A stretch of DNA of 64,000 nt, taken from Bin5 sp965208965. GTDB lineage: Bacteria; Chloroflexota; Anaerolineae; Caldilineales; Caldilineaceae. Of this stretch, positions 44,036-55,736 are shown piece after piece (positions within the stretch are counted from its first letter, which is position 1; the number at the start of each line of letters is the position of its first letter). The DNA lies in the NCBI GenBank assembly GCA_965208965.1, contig OZ242384.1, positions 1,426,001 to 1,490,000 of the forward strand. Reading direction: 5' to 3'. Position numbers and translations under genes: made by a program. The notes under the pieces were generated by a model, which was given only the letters and a program-made list of their open reading frames with translations, was not told the origin of the DNA and made no database searches.

Positions 44036-45499
44036 ATGCCCATCCGCCTGCTCGACTTTGATCTCCATATCCTCAACATGCGCAACCGCATGCCCTTCCG
44101 CTACGGCATCGTCACCATGACCGCGCTGCCGCATCTCTTTTTGCAGGCGCGGCTCGAGGTGGACGGCAGGCAGGCGGATGGGGTCGCCGCCGAGGGCCTG
44201 GCGCCAAAATGGTTTACCAAAGTGCCCGACTCGTCAATGGCCCAGGATATCGCCGAGATGCTCGACGTGATCCAGGCGGCCTGCCGACACGCCCAGGAAG
44301 CCGGCGCGGCCGACACGGTCTTCGACCTGTGGCAGGCAACTTACCAGGCCCAGGAGGCCTGGGCCGCAGACACGGACTACCCGCCGCTGCTGTGGGCATT
44401 CGGCGTCTCGCTGGTGGAACGGGCGATCATCGACGGCTTCTGCCGGGTGACGGACACAACCTTCGCCCAAGCTGTGCGCGCAAACAGCCTGGGCATGCGC
44501 CTGCCCGAGCTGCGACCTGAGCTGGCCGGGCATACGCCGGCGGACCTGCTGCCGGCAAAACCTCTGGACCGGGTCATCGTTCGCCATACGGTCGGCATGA
44601 TCGATCCCCTCACCGACGACGAAGTCCTGCCCGAAGATCAGGTCGACGATGGTTTGCCCGCATCGCTGGACGCTTCCATCCAGGCCTACGGCTTGACCCA
44701 CTTCAAGATCAAAATCGGCGGTGACATCGACGCGGACAGAGCGCGGCTGCAACGCATCGCCGCTCTCCTGGACGAACGCAACGTCGATTACCGGCACACC
44801 CTCGACGGCAACGAGACCTATCACAACGTTGCCGATTTTCGCGCCCTGTGGGAAGGGTTGAACGCCGACCCGGCCCTCCGCAGCTTTCTGCAGCGGCTGA
44901 TTTTCGTCGAACAGCCCTTCCACCGCGATATCGCCCTGAGTCCGGAGGTGGGCGCGGCCCTGCTCGCCTGGCGCGAACGGCCGCCGATCATCATCGACGA
45001 ATCCGACGGCGAGCTTTCCAGCGCGCCCACCGCACTCGAAAACGGCTATGTGGGCGCCAGCCACAAAAACTGTAAAGGGATCTTCAAGGGCATCGCCAAC
45101 ACCTGCCTCATCCGCCATCGCCAGCGCCAGCAGCCGGACGCACTACACATCATCAGCGCCGAAGACCTGTGCAACCTGGGGCCGGTGGCGCTGCTGGAGG
45201 ACCTGGCCGTGCTGGCGACGCTGGGCATCGAACACGCCGAGCGCAACGGCCATCACTACTTCGCCGGCCTTTCGATGCTGCCGGACGACGTGCAAGAGCG
45301 GATCCTGGCTGCGCACGGAGACCTCTACCGCCCGCACACGACCCCGGGCGGCCGCCGTTTCCCGACTCTGGCGGTAGAGAACGGCTCTGTTGATGTGGGC
45401 AGCGTCACGGCCGCTCCCTTTGGCCCAAAAACCGTTCTCGACCCATCGCAGTTTACGCCGGTGGCCGAATGGGAATACGAATCGCTGGGGCTGGACTGA
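44036..45499 (+). CDS. Enolase-superfamily (mandelate racemase-like) enzyme
   Basis: 487 residues from ATG 44036, longer than the usual 370-400. The capping domain begins MPIRLLDFDLHILNMRNRMP. Barrel ligands and bases are visible: Lys pair in THFKIKIGGD (about 225), metal Asp in HTLDGNETY (about 262), Glu in IFVEQPFHR (about 297), Asp in PIIIDESDGE (about 323), and Lys in GASHKNCKGIFKG. The LDGNETY-FVEQP-IIDESD series is the metal triad of this superfamily. Members abstract the proton next to a carboxylate, commonly dehydrating sugar acids. The substrate is unknown; the cluster suggests a sugar acid from fucose or a related sugar. Confidence 0.85.
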   Translation: MPIRLLDFDLHILNMRNRMPFRYGIVTMTALPHLFLQARLEVDGRQADGVAAEGLAPKWFTKVPDSSMAQDIAEMLDVIQAACRHAQEAGAADTVFDLWQATYQAQEAWAADTDYPPLLWAFGVSLVERAIIDGFCRVTDTTFAQAVRANSLGMRLPELRPELAGHTPADLLPAKPLDRVIVRHTVGMIDPLTDDEVLPEDQVDDGLPASLDASIQAYGLTHFKIKIGGDIDADRARLQRIAALLDERNVDYRHTLDGNETYHNVADFRALWEGLNADPALRSFLQRLIFVEQPFHRDIALSPEVGAALLAWRERPPIIIDESDGELSSAPTALENGYVGASHKNCKGIFKGIANTCLIRHRQRQQPDALHIISAEDLCNLGPVALLEDLAVLATLGIEHAERNGHHYFAGLSMLPDDVQERILAAHGDLYRPHTTPGGRRFPTLAVENGSVDVGSVTAAPFGPKTVLDPSQFTPVAEWEYESLGLD

Positions 45500-45703
45500 T
45501 CGCTTGACAGGCAGTGGCGAGGCCGGTGGGGCAACCTGATTCGGGAACGAATACGAAGCGGCAGAAGCGCAACTTTAGGGCGGCTGCCGTGTTTTCCCTT
45601 GTAGAACGGCATAAGAATTTCGTCCTGCTTCCTTCCGCATGCGAGACTGTTCCCCCGCTCCTGCGCCGGAAGGTCTATAAGCAGAGAATCGCGCTCCCAT
45701 ACA

Positions 45704-47092
45704 ATGGATTCCATAACATCGCCATCCACAGCGGAAGAAACTGAATCCCAGGAAGCAAGCATCGTACCAGCGCCGAACACCGCGTGGGATACCGCGACCA
45801 AGAGAACGGTCCTGATCGTTTTGCTCGTCGTCGGCGCGCTCATCTTCTGGATCAGCCGCCCCGTCCTGCCGATTCTGATTATGGCAGGGCTTGTATCCTA
45901 CTTCCTGATCCCCATTGTCGATCTGTGCGAACGGGCGCGCATTCCCCGCAGCGTGAGCACGATCGTCCTGTACCTGCTCTTCCTGGTCCTGTTGATCCTG
46001 GCTCCCGTTCTGCTTGTGCCGGTTCTGCTGTCCCAGCTCACGGCGCTCTATTTTGATGTGCCGGCAGCAGCGCGAACCTTTCTGCTCTTCCTGCAGGAGT
46101 CGGTCGCAGACCTGCCAACCAGTGGGACTATCCTCGGTCTTGACGTCACCTTTGAAGGGGTGGTGGGCCAGATCCAACAGATGCTGGCCGACGAGATTGC
46201 GGTGGAACGCTTCCTGCCCGGCGCGCAGCAGATTCTGGACTACGTCAATCAGCTTCTGAGTACGGCGACGAACGTGGTGAGCAGCACCGCGACCATCGGC
46301 TTGACGGTGGTTGGCAGCATCGTCAATGTCGTCGTGTTCCTGCTGCTTCTCTTCTTCATCAGCCTGTACTTGACCAAAGACGCGCCCCGCATCCAGCGCT
46401 ATGTGGAAGGGCTGTTCCCGGTTGAGTACTATTCGGAAGGCGTGGAGCTGATGCGCCGGCTGCGCAACATCTGGAACGCCTTCTTCCGCGGGCAGCTCAT
46501 CCTCTCGCTGTCGATCGGCCTGGTGACCTATTTCTCTCTGAGCCTGATGGGGATGCGGGGCGCGCTTATTCTGGCCATTCTGGCCGGCGCGCTCGAAATC
46601 CTGCCCAATATCGGCCCCATCCTGGCGATGATCCCAGCCGTGATCATCGCCTTGGCGCAAGGGAGCTCCACGCTCGAACTGAGCAACCTGAACTTCGCTC
46701 TCCTGGTAATCGGTGTCTACTTCATCATTCAGCAGCTGGAGCATCAGCTTCTCGTGCCGCGCGTGATCGGCACGAGCGTTCATCTGCATCCGGTTGTAGT
46801 GGTCTGCGGCGTCGTCGTAGGGGCAAGCGTGGGGGGGATACTGGGCGCGTTTCTGGCCGCGCCGGTCATCGCCAGCCTGCGGCTTCTCGGCAGCTATACC
46901 CATGCCAAGCTGCTCAACTATCCACCCTTCAGCGACCGCCGTCCGGTCGCGGAGGGGCAACGCGCCGGCGTCTACCGCAGGGTCGTTGTATCGGAAGCCG
47001 ACGATCCCGCTGCACGCCCCGAGGTGGAATTGGAAGAGGACGCTCACGCGCCGCCCGCTTCCCAGACCGCCAATTCACCCGCGGGCGATTAG
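45704..47092 (+). CDS. AI-2E family transporter (PerM/YdiK-like)
   Basis: 462 residues from ATG 45704. After a polar N-terminus of about 35 residues come paired membrane segments, a periplasmic helical domain (about 105-190), then more segments. The family's signature runs from LSIGLVTYFSLSLMGMRGALI through EILPNIGPILAMIPAVIIAL to QQLEHQLLVPRVIGTSVHLHP. The C-terminal tail from about 400 is acidic and disordered. Members export autoinducer-2 or act as sodium/proton antiporters; the actual substrate here is unknown. It is convergent with tsaD. The 200 bases upstream hold no other gene. Confidence 0.9.
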   Translation: MDSITSPSTAEETESQEASIVPAPNTAWDTATKRTVLIVLLVVGALIFWISRPVLPILIMAGLVSYFLIPIVDLCERARIPRSVSTIVLYLLFLVLLILAPVLLVPVLLSQLTALYFDVPAAARTFLLFLQESVADLPTSGTILGLDVTFEGVVGQIQQMLADEIAVERFLPGAQQILDYVNQLLSTATNVVSSTATIGLTVVGSIVNVVVFLLLLFFISLYLTKDAPRIQRYVEGLFPVEYYSEGVELMRRLRNIWNAFFRGQLILSLSIGLVTYFSLSLMGMRGALILAILAGALEILPNIGPILAMIPAVIIALAQGSSTLELSNLNFALLVIGVYFIIQQLEHQLLVPRVIGTSVHLHPVVVVCGVVVGASVGGILGAFLAAPVIASLRLLGSYTHAKLLNYPPFSDRRPVAEGQRAGVYRRVVVSEADDPAARPEVELEEDAHAPPASQTANSPAGD

Positions 47093-47129
47093 ACGCAGCG
47101 TACACGCGTCGCCTGCATCCCCAGGTCGT

Positions 47130-48434
47130 TCACCGCTCCATAGAATCCACTAAAGGCAGACTTGCATATACGTCGAGGGCGAGGAAGTCGCGTGCCGGCG
47201 GCTCGCTTGGCTGGTCGTGGGGAGTCGAATGTGCGACCACTTCCGCATCCTGCCGCAGCTCGCGGCTCATAGGAGAGGGTTGTCGGGCCAGGACATATGA
47301 CTGCCTGTAATATGCCGCGGCGCCGATCATGGCTGCGTTGTCCGTACACAGAAAAAGAGGCGGACAGTGCAGCGGTAGACCGACCTTGGCAAAATGCTGT
47401 TCAGCGGCCCGGCGCAGCAGCCCGTTCGCGCTGACCCCGCCGCAAATACAGACCTGCTTCACGCCAAACTCGGCGGCGGCGTCCGCGGTTTTGCCCACCA
47501 GCACATCGACCACGGCCATCTGAAAGGCGGTGGCAATGTCGGCCGCGGTCTGCGTCTGGCGCGCCTCCGTTCCCTCCCGTTCGAGCTGCCGCATCAGATT
47601 GAGAACGGCGGTCTTCAGACCGGAGAAGCTGAAATTGAAGCGGTGCTCGCCTTGGACGGGCAGAACGGTGGGCAGGAGAGACGCCTTCGCGTCCGGTTGG
47701 CGTTCTGGCCGCCGGCCCGGACGCATGAGCGGGCGGGGAAGATGGAAACGGCCGGCATCCCCACTTTCCGCGGCCGCCTGAATCGCCGGACCGCCCGGAT
47801 AACCCAACTCCAGAAGTCTCGCCACCTTGTCGAACGCCTCCCCGGCGGCATCGTCCAGGGTTGCGCCCAAAAGCCGGTAGCGGCAGTGCCCCTCCATCAA
47901 CACAAGCTCCGTATGGCCGCCGGAAACGATCAGGAGCAGCGCCGGGAACTGATCAAATGCGCTGCCGCCTCGTTGTGTGCGCCCGTTGCCGTCCTCAGAG
48001 GCTGAAGATTCAACACCGGACGAACTATCCGGATACAGCCAGTTGCTGTAGATATGCCCTTCCAGATGATTCACCGGAATCAGCGGCAGGCCGCTGGCGA
48101 AGGCCAGCCCTTTCGCCAGATTGACGCCAACAAGAAGACTGCCGGCCAGGCCGGGTCCGTGGGTGACGGCGATGGCGTCCAGCTCGCGCACATGCGCGAC
48201 CGAGGCATCCGCCAAAGCGTCCTCGACGACAGTCTGAATTGCGAGAACGTGCTGGCGGCTGGCGACCTCCGGGTAGACGCCGCCGAATCGCCGGTGGAGC
48301 TCGATCTGGCTGGCAACCCGGTTGCTGAGGATATGGCGGCCGTCCGCCACAACCGCGGCCGCGGTCTCGTCACAGCTGGTTTCGATCGCTAGGATGCGGT
48401 ATGCAGGCGAGCCGCCTGCGTTCGTCGAGCTCAT
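47130..48434 (-). CDS. tsaD: tRNA N6-adenosine threonylcarbamoyltransferase
   Basis: 434 residues from ATG 48434, longer than the usual 340. The ASKHA-fold motifs are present: ILAIETSCDETAAAVV, the metal-binding NHLEGHIYSNWL, LLIVSGGHTELVLMEG, and AGEAFDKVARLL. The extra length comes from a Ser/Gly-rich insert of about 30 residues (near 150-180) and a disordered C-terminal tail of about 50. It transfers threonylcarbamoyl to A37 of ANN-decoding tRNAs together with TsaB and TsaE, which are not in the window. Its start overlaps the stop of the upstream transferase gene by 4 bases. Confidence 0.95.
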   Translation of the reverse strand: MSSTNAGGSPAYRILAIETSCDETAAAVVADGRHILSNRVASQIELHRRFGGVYPEVASRQHVLAIQTVVEDALADASVAHVRELDAIAVTHGPGLAGSLLVGVNLAKGLAFASGLPLIPVNHLEGHIYSNWLYPDSSSGVESSASEDGNGRTQRGGSAFDQFPALLLIVSGGHTELVLMEGHCRYRLLGATLDDAAGEAFDKVARLLELGYPGGPAIQAAAESGDAGRFHLPRPLMRPGRRPERQPDAKASLLPTVLPVQGEHRFNFSFSGLKTAVLNLMRQLEREGTEARQTQTAADIATAFQMAVVDVLVGKTADAAAEFGVKQVCICGGVSANGLLRRAAEQHFAKVGLPLHCPPLFLCTDNAAMIGAAAYYRQSYVLARQPSPMSRELRQDAEVVAHSTPHDQPSEPPARDFLALDVYASLPLVDSMER

Positions 48435-49516
48435 TTGTCTTCGCTCAAGGTGGATGGGCGCGCTGCCCAGAGCAAAACGAGCAGGCCGACGATGCCCAGC
48501 CCGATCAGCGCCACCAGCTTGTAGAGGCGGTCATCCAGCAATAGGGTCAGGCCGCCGAAAAGTGCGCAGAAGGCCCAATAGCCAACCACGATTGTGTGTT
48601 CGGCCAGGCCTTTGTCGCGCAGACGCAGATGAAGGTGATCGCGCCCGCCCTGGCCCACCGAGACGCCCCGCCGCAGGCGGCTGTAGATCAGCCACACCAC
48701 GTCCAGAATCGGCAGCCCGAGAATCAGCAGCACAGTGGCAAGCCTGGCCCCGCCTATAATCCCCAACGCAGCCAGGGCAAAACCGAGAAAATAACTGCCG
48801 CTGCTGCCCATGAAGACCCGCGCCGGCGCAAAGTTGAAGAACAGAAATCCCAGTCCGACGCCGAGCAGCGCCACAGGCAGCACCGCCACGCTCAACTGAG
48901 GCGGCTGGGTGACGAAGATCATGTGAATGCTCAGAATGGCGCAGAAAATGACGGTGACACCGGCAACCAGTCCGTTTAACCCGTCAAGAAAGTTGACGGT
49001 GTTCATCATGCCCATGAACCAGAATAGCGTCAACGGGGCGAGCAGCCACCAGGGAAAGCCATCCGGCCCGAAGAGGAACCCGTCCGCGAACGGATTGTTG
49101 ACGTGCTTGATAAAGATCAGGCCGGCGACGGCGATCAGGCCGGCGGCAACCTGAATTGCGAATTGGGGACGCCACGAGAACTCATAGCGATCATCGAGAA
49201 AGCCGGCGAGCGCGCAGAAGGCGCCGCCGATCAGAAGTGCAATAAAACGGCGGCTCTCTTTGGGGTCGTCCTGGGGTGGCAGCCAGGAATCGCCAAGCAG
49301 GGGCAGCGCCCCGGCCATGAGCAGAAGAAGAGCGAGTACGGTCAGGGTAAAGGCGGCGAAAATGGCCAGCCCGCCGGTGCGCGGCACAACGCCCGCGTGT
49401 TTGCGCCGCTCGCCAGGGCGGTCCACCAGGCCGATCCGGTGACCGAGCCGAACGGAGAGCGGCGTAAGAATGAGGGTAAGAATCAGGGCGGCGAACAGAA
49501 TCGAAAGGTAGAACAC
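48431..49516 (-). CDS. Polyprenyl-phosphate N-acetylhexosamine 1-phosphate transferase (WecA/TagO-like)
   Basis: 361 residues from ATG 49516, with about ten membrane helices. Signatures are VDRPGERRKHAGVVPRTGG (uridine-binding cytoplasmic loop), LAGFLDDRYEFSW (catalytic Asp-Asp), NTVNFLDGLNGLVAG and the GRDHLHLRLRDKG loop (HxH-type). It moves GlcNAc-1-phosphate from UDP-GlcNAc onto undecaprenyl phosphate to start synthesis of a cell-surface polysaccharide. It is the upstream member of a coupled pair with tsaD (4-base overlap) and lies 42 bases after asnS, so the three form an operon. Confidence 0.93.
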   Translation of the reverse strand: MFYLSILFAALILTLILTPLSVRLGHRIGLVDRPGERRKHAGVVPRTGGLAIFAAFTLTVLALLLLMAGALPLLGDSWLPPQDDPKESRRFIALLIGGAFCALAGFLDDRYEFSWRPQFAIQVAAGLIAVAGLIFIKHVNNPFADGFLFGPDGFPWWLLAPLTLFWFMGMMNTVNFLDGLNGLVAGVTVIFCAILSIHMIFVTQPPQLSVAVLPVALLGVGLGFLFFNFAPARVFMGSSGSYFLGFALAALGIIGGARLATVLLILGLPILDVVWLIYSRLRRGVSVGQGGRDHLHLRLRDKGLAEHTIVVGYWAFCALFGGLTLLLDDRLYKLVALIGLGIVGLLVLLWAARPSTLSEDK

Positions 49517-49558
49517 GGTCGTGGCGGGATAGAGCCGGGAAGCGGGCGCTCCCCGGGC

Positions 49559-50902
49559 TCAAGGGCGCATCGAGCCAAGCGTGCGCGGGAAGGCGATCGC
49601 CTCCCGCAGATGCGTCAGGCCGCAGATCCAGGCGACGGTCCGCTCCAGGCCCAGACCAAAACCGCTATGCACAACGGCGCCATAGCGGCGCAGGTCGACA
49701 TACCAGTCAAACGCGGCCATCGGCAGTTCATGCTCCTCGATGCCGGCAACCAGCTTATCAACATCGGCCATACGCTCACTGCCGCCGGTGATCTCGCCGT
49801 ACCCTTCCGGCGCCAGCAGATCGACACTGCGGCACACCTCCGGCCGGTCCGGTTCAGGCTCCATGTAGAACGCCTTCACCTGTGTCGGATAGTGATGGAC
49901 AAAGACCGGCTTGTCGAACTGGGCGGCAATATAGGTCTCGTGCGGGCTGCCGAAATCATCGCCCCACTCGATATTGGGCACTTTGTCCCCGTACCCGGGC
50001 ACCAGTTCACCGGCCTCGGCGGCGCGGTTGACGATGTCCACGGCTTCGTCGTAATGGATGCGCGGAAAGCTGGGCGTCACCCGTTCCAGGGCGGATGTGT
50101 CCCGTTCCAGCAGCTTCAGCTCTTCGCCATTTTCCTCCAGACAGCGCTGGACGATGTGGCTGACGAACTGCTCCTCGATCTCCATCAGCCCCTTCAGATC
50201 GCAGAAAGCCATCTCGGGCTCCACCATCCAGAACTCCTGCAGATGGCGGCGTGTCTTGCTCTTTTCAGCGCGAAACGTCGGCCCGAAGCAGTAGACCTTG
50301 CCAAAGGCCATAATCGTGGCTTCACTGTAGAGTTGACCGGTCTGGGCCAGATAGGCCGGTTCACCGTGGAAATCGATCTCGAAGAGGGTCGTGGTGCCTT
50401 CGGCCGCGTTGGGGGTGAGGATAGGCGTGTCCACGTTGAGGAAGCCGTTGCTGTCCAGCCAGCTGCGGATAGCGCCAATGACCGTCGCCCGAACCCGCAA
50501 AACCGCCCACTGCCGGCTGGAGCGAATCCAGAGATGGCGATTCTCCATGAGAAACTCCACGCCATGCTCTTTCGGCTGGATCGGATATTCTTCAGCGAGC
50601 TGCACTACTTCCAGGTCGGTCACGTCCAGCTCATAGCCGCCGGGGATGCCCGGCGCGCGTGTCTCCTCCTTGACAGTGCCGGTAACCCGCAGGCTGCTCT
50701 CCTGGGTGAGTGCGCGCGCGAGTTCAAACGCCTCCACGCTGACATTTCCTTTGAACACAACCGCCTGGCAGATCCCCCCGCCATCGCGCACCTGCAGGAA
50801 TTGGAGCCGGCCTTTGCCTGTCTTGGTATAGAGCCAGCCCTCCAGTGTGACTGCCTCGCCCACATGTGCGGACATCTGCCGAATCGTGATTACCTTGTCC
50901 AC
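49559..50902 (-). CDS. asnS: Asparaginyl-tRNA synthetase
   Basis: 447 residues from ATG 50902. An N-terminal OB-fold (about 15-110; VTLEGWLYTKTGKGRLQFL) binds the anticodon. The class II core shows motif 2 in FGPTFRAEKSKTRRHLQEFW and motif 3 in GFGLGLERTVAWICGL, ending in IAFPRTLGSMRP. The tail PRTLGSMRP and lack of extra inserts favour AsnS over AspS. It charges tRNA(Asn) directly, so this organism need not use GatCAB for Asn. Confidence 0.95.
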   Translation of the reverse strand: MDKVITIRQMSAHVGEAVTLEGWLYTKTGKGRLQFLQVRDGGGICQAVVFKGNVSVEAFELARALTQESSLRVTGTVKEETRAPGIPGGYELDVTDLEVVQLAEEYPIQPKEHGVEFLMENRHLWIRSSRQWAVLRVRATVIGAIRSWLDSNGFLNVDTPILTPNAAEGTTTLFEIDFHGEPAYLAQTGQLYSEATIMAFGKVYCFGPTFRAEKSKTRRHLQEFWMVEPEMAFCDLKGLMEIEEQFVSHIVQRCLEENGEELKLLERDTSALERVTPSFPRIHYDEAVDIVNRAAEAGELVPGYGDKVPNIEWGDDFGSPHETYIAAQFDKPVFVHHYPTQVKAFYMEPEPDRPEVCRSVDLLAPEGYGEITGGSERMADVDKLVAGIEEHELPMAAFDWYVDLRRYGAVVHSGFGLGLERTVAWICGLTHLREAIAFPRTLGSMRP

Positions 50903-50935
50903 AAATCGATCCTCTGCAGTGATGGGTCAGCGGCC

Positions 50936-51547
50936 CTATTCACGAAGGGAAAGGTTGTCATCTGCGCGGTTTTCATCCGCCATCCCCTGAAAAATGTCAG
51001 GTTCTTCCCCCTGCACCTCGCCGCCGTCGGTCGAGTCCGTGTCCGGCTCGTTGACCTCCCCGTTTCCGCCGTTTTCAGCTGTCGAGTCTGCGCTCGGGTG
51101 GAACCACTCATCCAGCTGCCGCCCGATACTCTCCAGAAGATACTCCATGCCCACCGGCGGGCCGATTGCGGTTGCGCCGGCAAGGTTCAGCGAATGATCG
51201 GCCTGGAATTCCCCGCTGCCCCCATCCCGATATGTGGGCCGGATAACGTGGGTATAGATATACACCTCGGTCTGCGGCTGACTCTCCTCTTCGGCACGCT
51301 GCGCCTGACTTTCCTGCCCGCGTGTCGCCCTGCCGCGCCGCCGGGAAGATCGGCGCCGGTTCTCGCTGCGGCGGCGATTCTGGCTCTTTGAACGAGTTCG
51401 CTGCTCCGGCCGGGCATCATCGCTGTCCGCCCTCTGCTCGGCAGCGAGAGAAGCGTCCTGGCCGCCCTTCCGCCGGCGGCGGCGGAAGTAGCGTCGCTTT
51501 CTGGACCTTCCTCTGTCCTGCTTATCGGGTGGTTCGGTCGATGCCAT
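50936..51547 (-). CDS. Arginine-rich, largely disordered protein
   Basis: 203 residues from ATG 51547. The first 85 residues are dominated by Arg, Lys, Ser and Gln (RKRRYFRRRRRKGG and similar runs), suggesting RNA or nucleoid binding. A short ordered core follows with VYIYTHVIRPTYRD and GPPVGMEYLLESIGRQLDEW. The tail is acidic (Glu, Asp, Gly, Ser). No known domain is recognised. It lies between asnS (33 bases) and the LysM gene (32 bases), all on one strand, and is probably co-transcribed. The core may be a small conserved piece found in related Chloroflexota next to asnS. Confidence 0.7.
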   Translation of the reverse strand: MASTEPPDKQDRGRSRKRRYFRRRRRKGGQDASLAAEQRADSDDARPEQRTRSKSQNRRRSENRRRSSRRRGRATRGQESQAQRAEEESQPQTEVYIYTHVIRPTYRDGGSGEFQADHSLNLAGATAIGPPVGMEYLLESIGRQLDEWFHPSADSTAENGGNGEVNEPDTDSTDGGEVQGEEPDIFQGMADENRADDNLSLRE

Positions 51548-51579
51548 GGAAAACGATTTCCTTTCGCAAAAGCCTGTGG

Positions 51580-52341
51580 TTATTCGCCGCCGGCCACTGT
51601 ACTCTGCGCAATCAGTTCACCGCCGGAGTTGCGCAGAACAACGGTAGAGCCGCTCTCCCAGGCCGCTGCATCCCGGCCCCAATAGCGATTGATGCTGTTT
51701 TCCTCGCCGGAACCCGTGTTCAGACGGATCCCACTGCCGGGTAACAAAAGGATGTTGCTGAAAGTATAGATCGGTCCCCCGTCGCGGCTTAGAGTCCACC
51801 CTTGCAGGTCGACGGCGCCATCGCTATCGTTCACGACCCGCACCGACTCCTCCGCTAGTTCGCCGGCATTCTCGATGCGCAGTTGCAGACCCCGCTGCGG
51901 CAGGCCGACCGCGCTGCCCCCTGACGCGTCACCGCTCTGTTGAGAAACGGGAATACGCAGGCGCTGGTCAACATAGACCACGTTCGGATCAGTCAGTTCG
52001 TTGAGCTCCAGCAGCCTGTTCGGAGAGACGCCGAAACGCGCCGCGATGGCCGACAGACTGTCCCCCCGCTTGACGGTATAGATCTCCGTCTCGCCTGGAT
52101 CAAGCGCCGCCGCGACTGCTGTAGGGGTCGCGGCCGGAGACGCTCCACCTTCCGGGGCCGTCTGTGCATCCCCTGATGTCGGCGTTGCTATCAGAACTAC
52201 CGCTGGCGCCGGTGTCGCAGCCACGATCATCTCCTCCGGCCTCGGCCGCCGCTGCTCCGCTATCCAAACGACGATCACGGCAATCGTCAAACTGACAAAG
52301 GCGTTGACGAGAATGAAGAAGACGAGAAGGCGGCGATTCAT
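51580..52341 (-). CDS. Membrane-anchored LysM and lamin-tail-domain protein
   Basis: 253 residues from ATG 52341. An N-terminal membrane helix (about 7-27) without a lipobox is followed by a Pro/Ala/Thr spacer. A LysM domain (about 90-135; YTVKRGDSLSAIAARFGVSP and DQRLRIP) binds peptidoglycan. The C-terminal domain (about 150-250) is an Ig-like lamin-tail domain: VVNDSDGAVDLQGWTLSRDG, LLPGSGIRLNTG and the WGRDAAAWESGSTVVLRN end are typical. It is probably a cell-wall-attached surface protein. It is divergent from secA. Confidence 0.87.
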   Translation of the reverse strand: MNRRLLVFFILVNAFVSLTIAVIVVWIAEQRRPRPEEMIVAATPAPAVVLIATPTSGDAQTAPEGGASPAATPTAVAAALDPGETEIYTVKRGDSLSAIAARFGVSPNRLLELNELTDPNVVYVDQRLRIPVSQQSGDASGGSAVGLPQRGLQLRIENAGELAEESVRVVNDSDGAVDLQGWTLSRDGGPIYTFSNILLLPGSGIRLNTGSGEENSINRYWGRDAAAWESGSTVVLRNSGGELIAQSTVAGGE

Positions 52342-52504
52342 TTACCTGCAGTGGCCTGTGGCTCAGGGAAAAGATGGCCAGCGGACACCACTAGCCACGG
52401 TCACATTGTAGCACAGATCGCAGAAACCATGTACTGATGTAGTATTCTTCGCATAGGTTTTTGGCACTTCGACAGACAGCGGCAACAGAACAGGATCCGC
52501 TACA

Positions 52505-52532
52505 TTGGCGGTTTCCCTGTGCATGGTAGAAT
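52505..52532 (+). promoter_or_regulatory. Putative secA promoter
   Basis: TTGGCG (52505-52510) and TAGAAT (52527-52532) with a 16-base spacer, about 190 bases upstream of the secA start. This leaves a long leader that contains the hairpin at 52634. The 380-base divergent region holds no other gene. Confidence 0.4.
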
Positions 52533-52633
52533 AGGCGGTGCAGCCTGGACTACGATCCGTATGCTTGAAGGGCAGACTGAGCAGACGTGCCTGCACATCG
52601 GAGAGCAACTTTTCTCCGTACTTCGTATGGTGT

Positions 52634-52656
52634 AAGGGGAGGCGAGACGCCCCCTT
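52634..52656 (+). promoter_or_regulatory. Leader hairpin upstream of secA
   Basis: AAGGGG and GCG pair with CGC and CCCCTT around a 3-base loop and a 2-base bulge, giving nine pairs, followed by CGATTTTG. It lies 66 bases before the secA start. It could be an attenuator or simply a structured leader. Confidence 0.35.
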
Positions 52657-52722
52657 CGATTTTGCCCATTGCTGCTTCTCCGGACCGCGGGAGCCGGCAA
52701 CTGGCAAACAGAGGGATGCAAT

Positions 52723-55659
<2,937 letters not shown>

Positions 55660-55736
55660 CGTCCTGGCCTAGACGGGCGGCGCCTGTCAACCACAACTTC
55701 CTACACAACGGGGGTGAAGGAGGGAATCGCAAGACG

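Noticed and set aside
49103..51391. A 762-codon open frame on the plus strand
   Set aside because: It lies antisense to the transferase, asnS and the disordered-protein genes, all well supported, and has no start signals.
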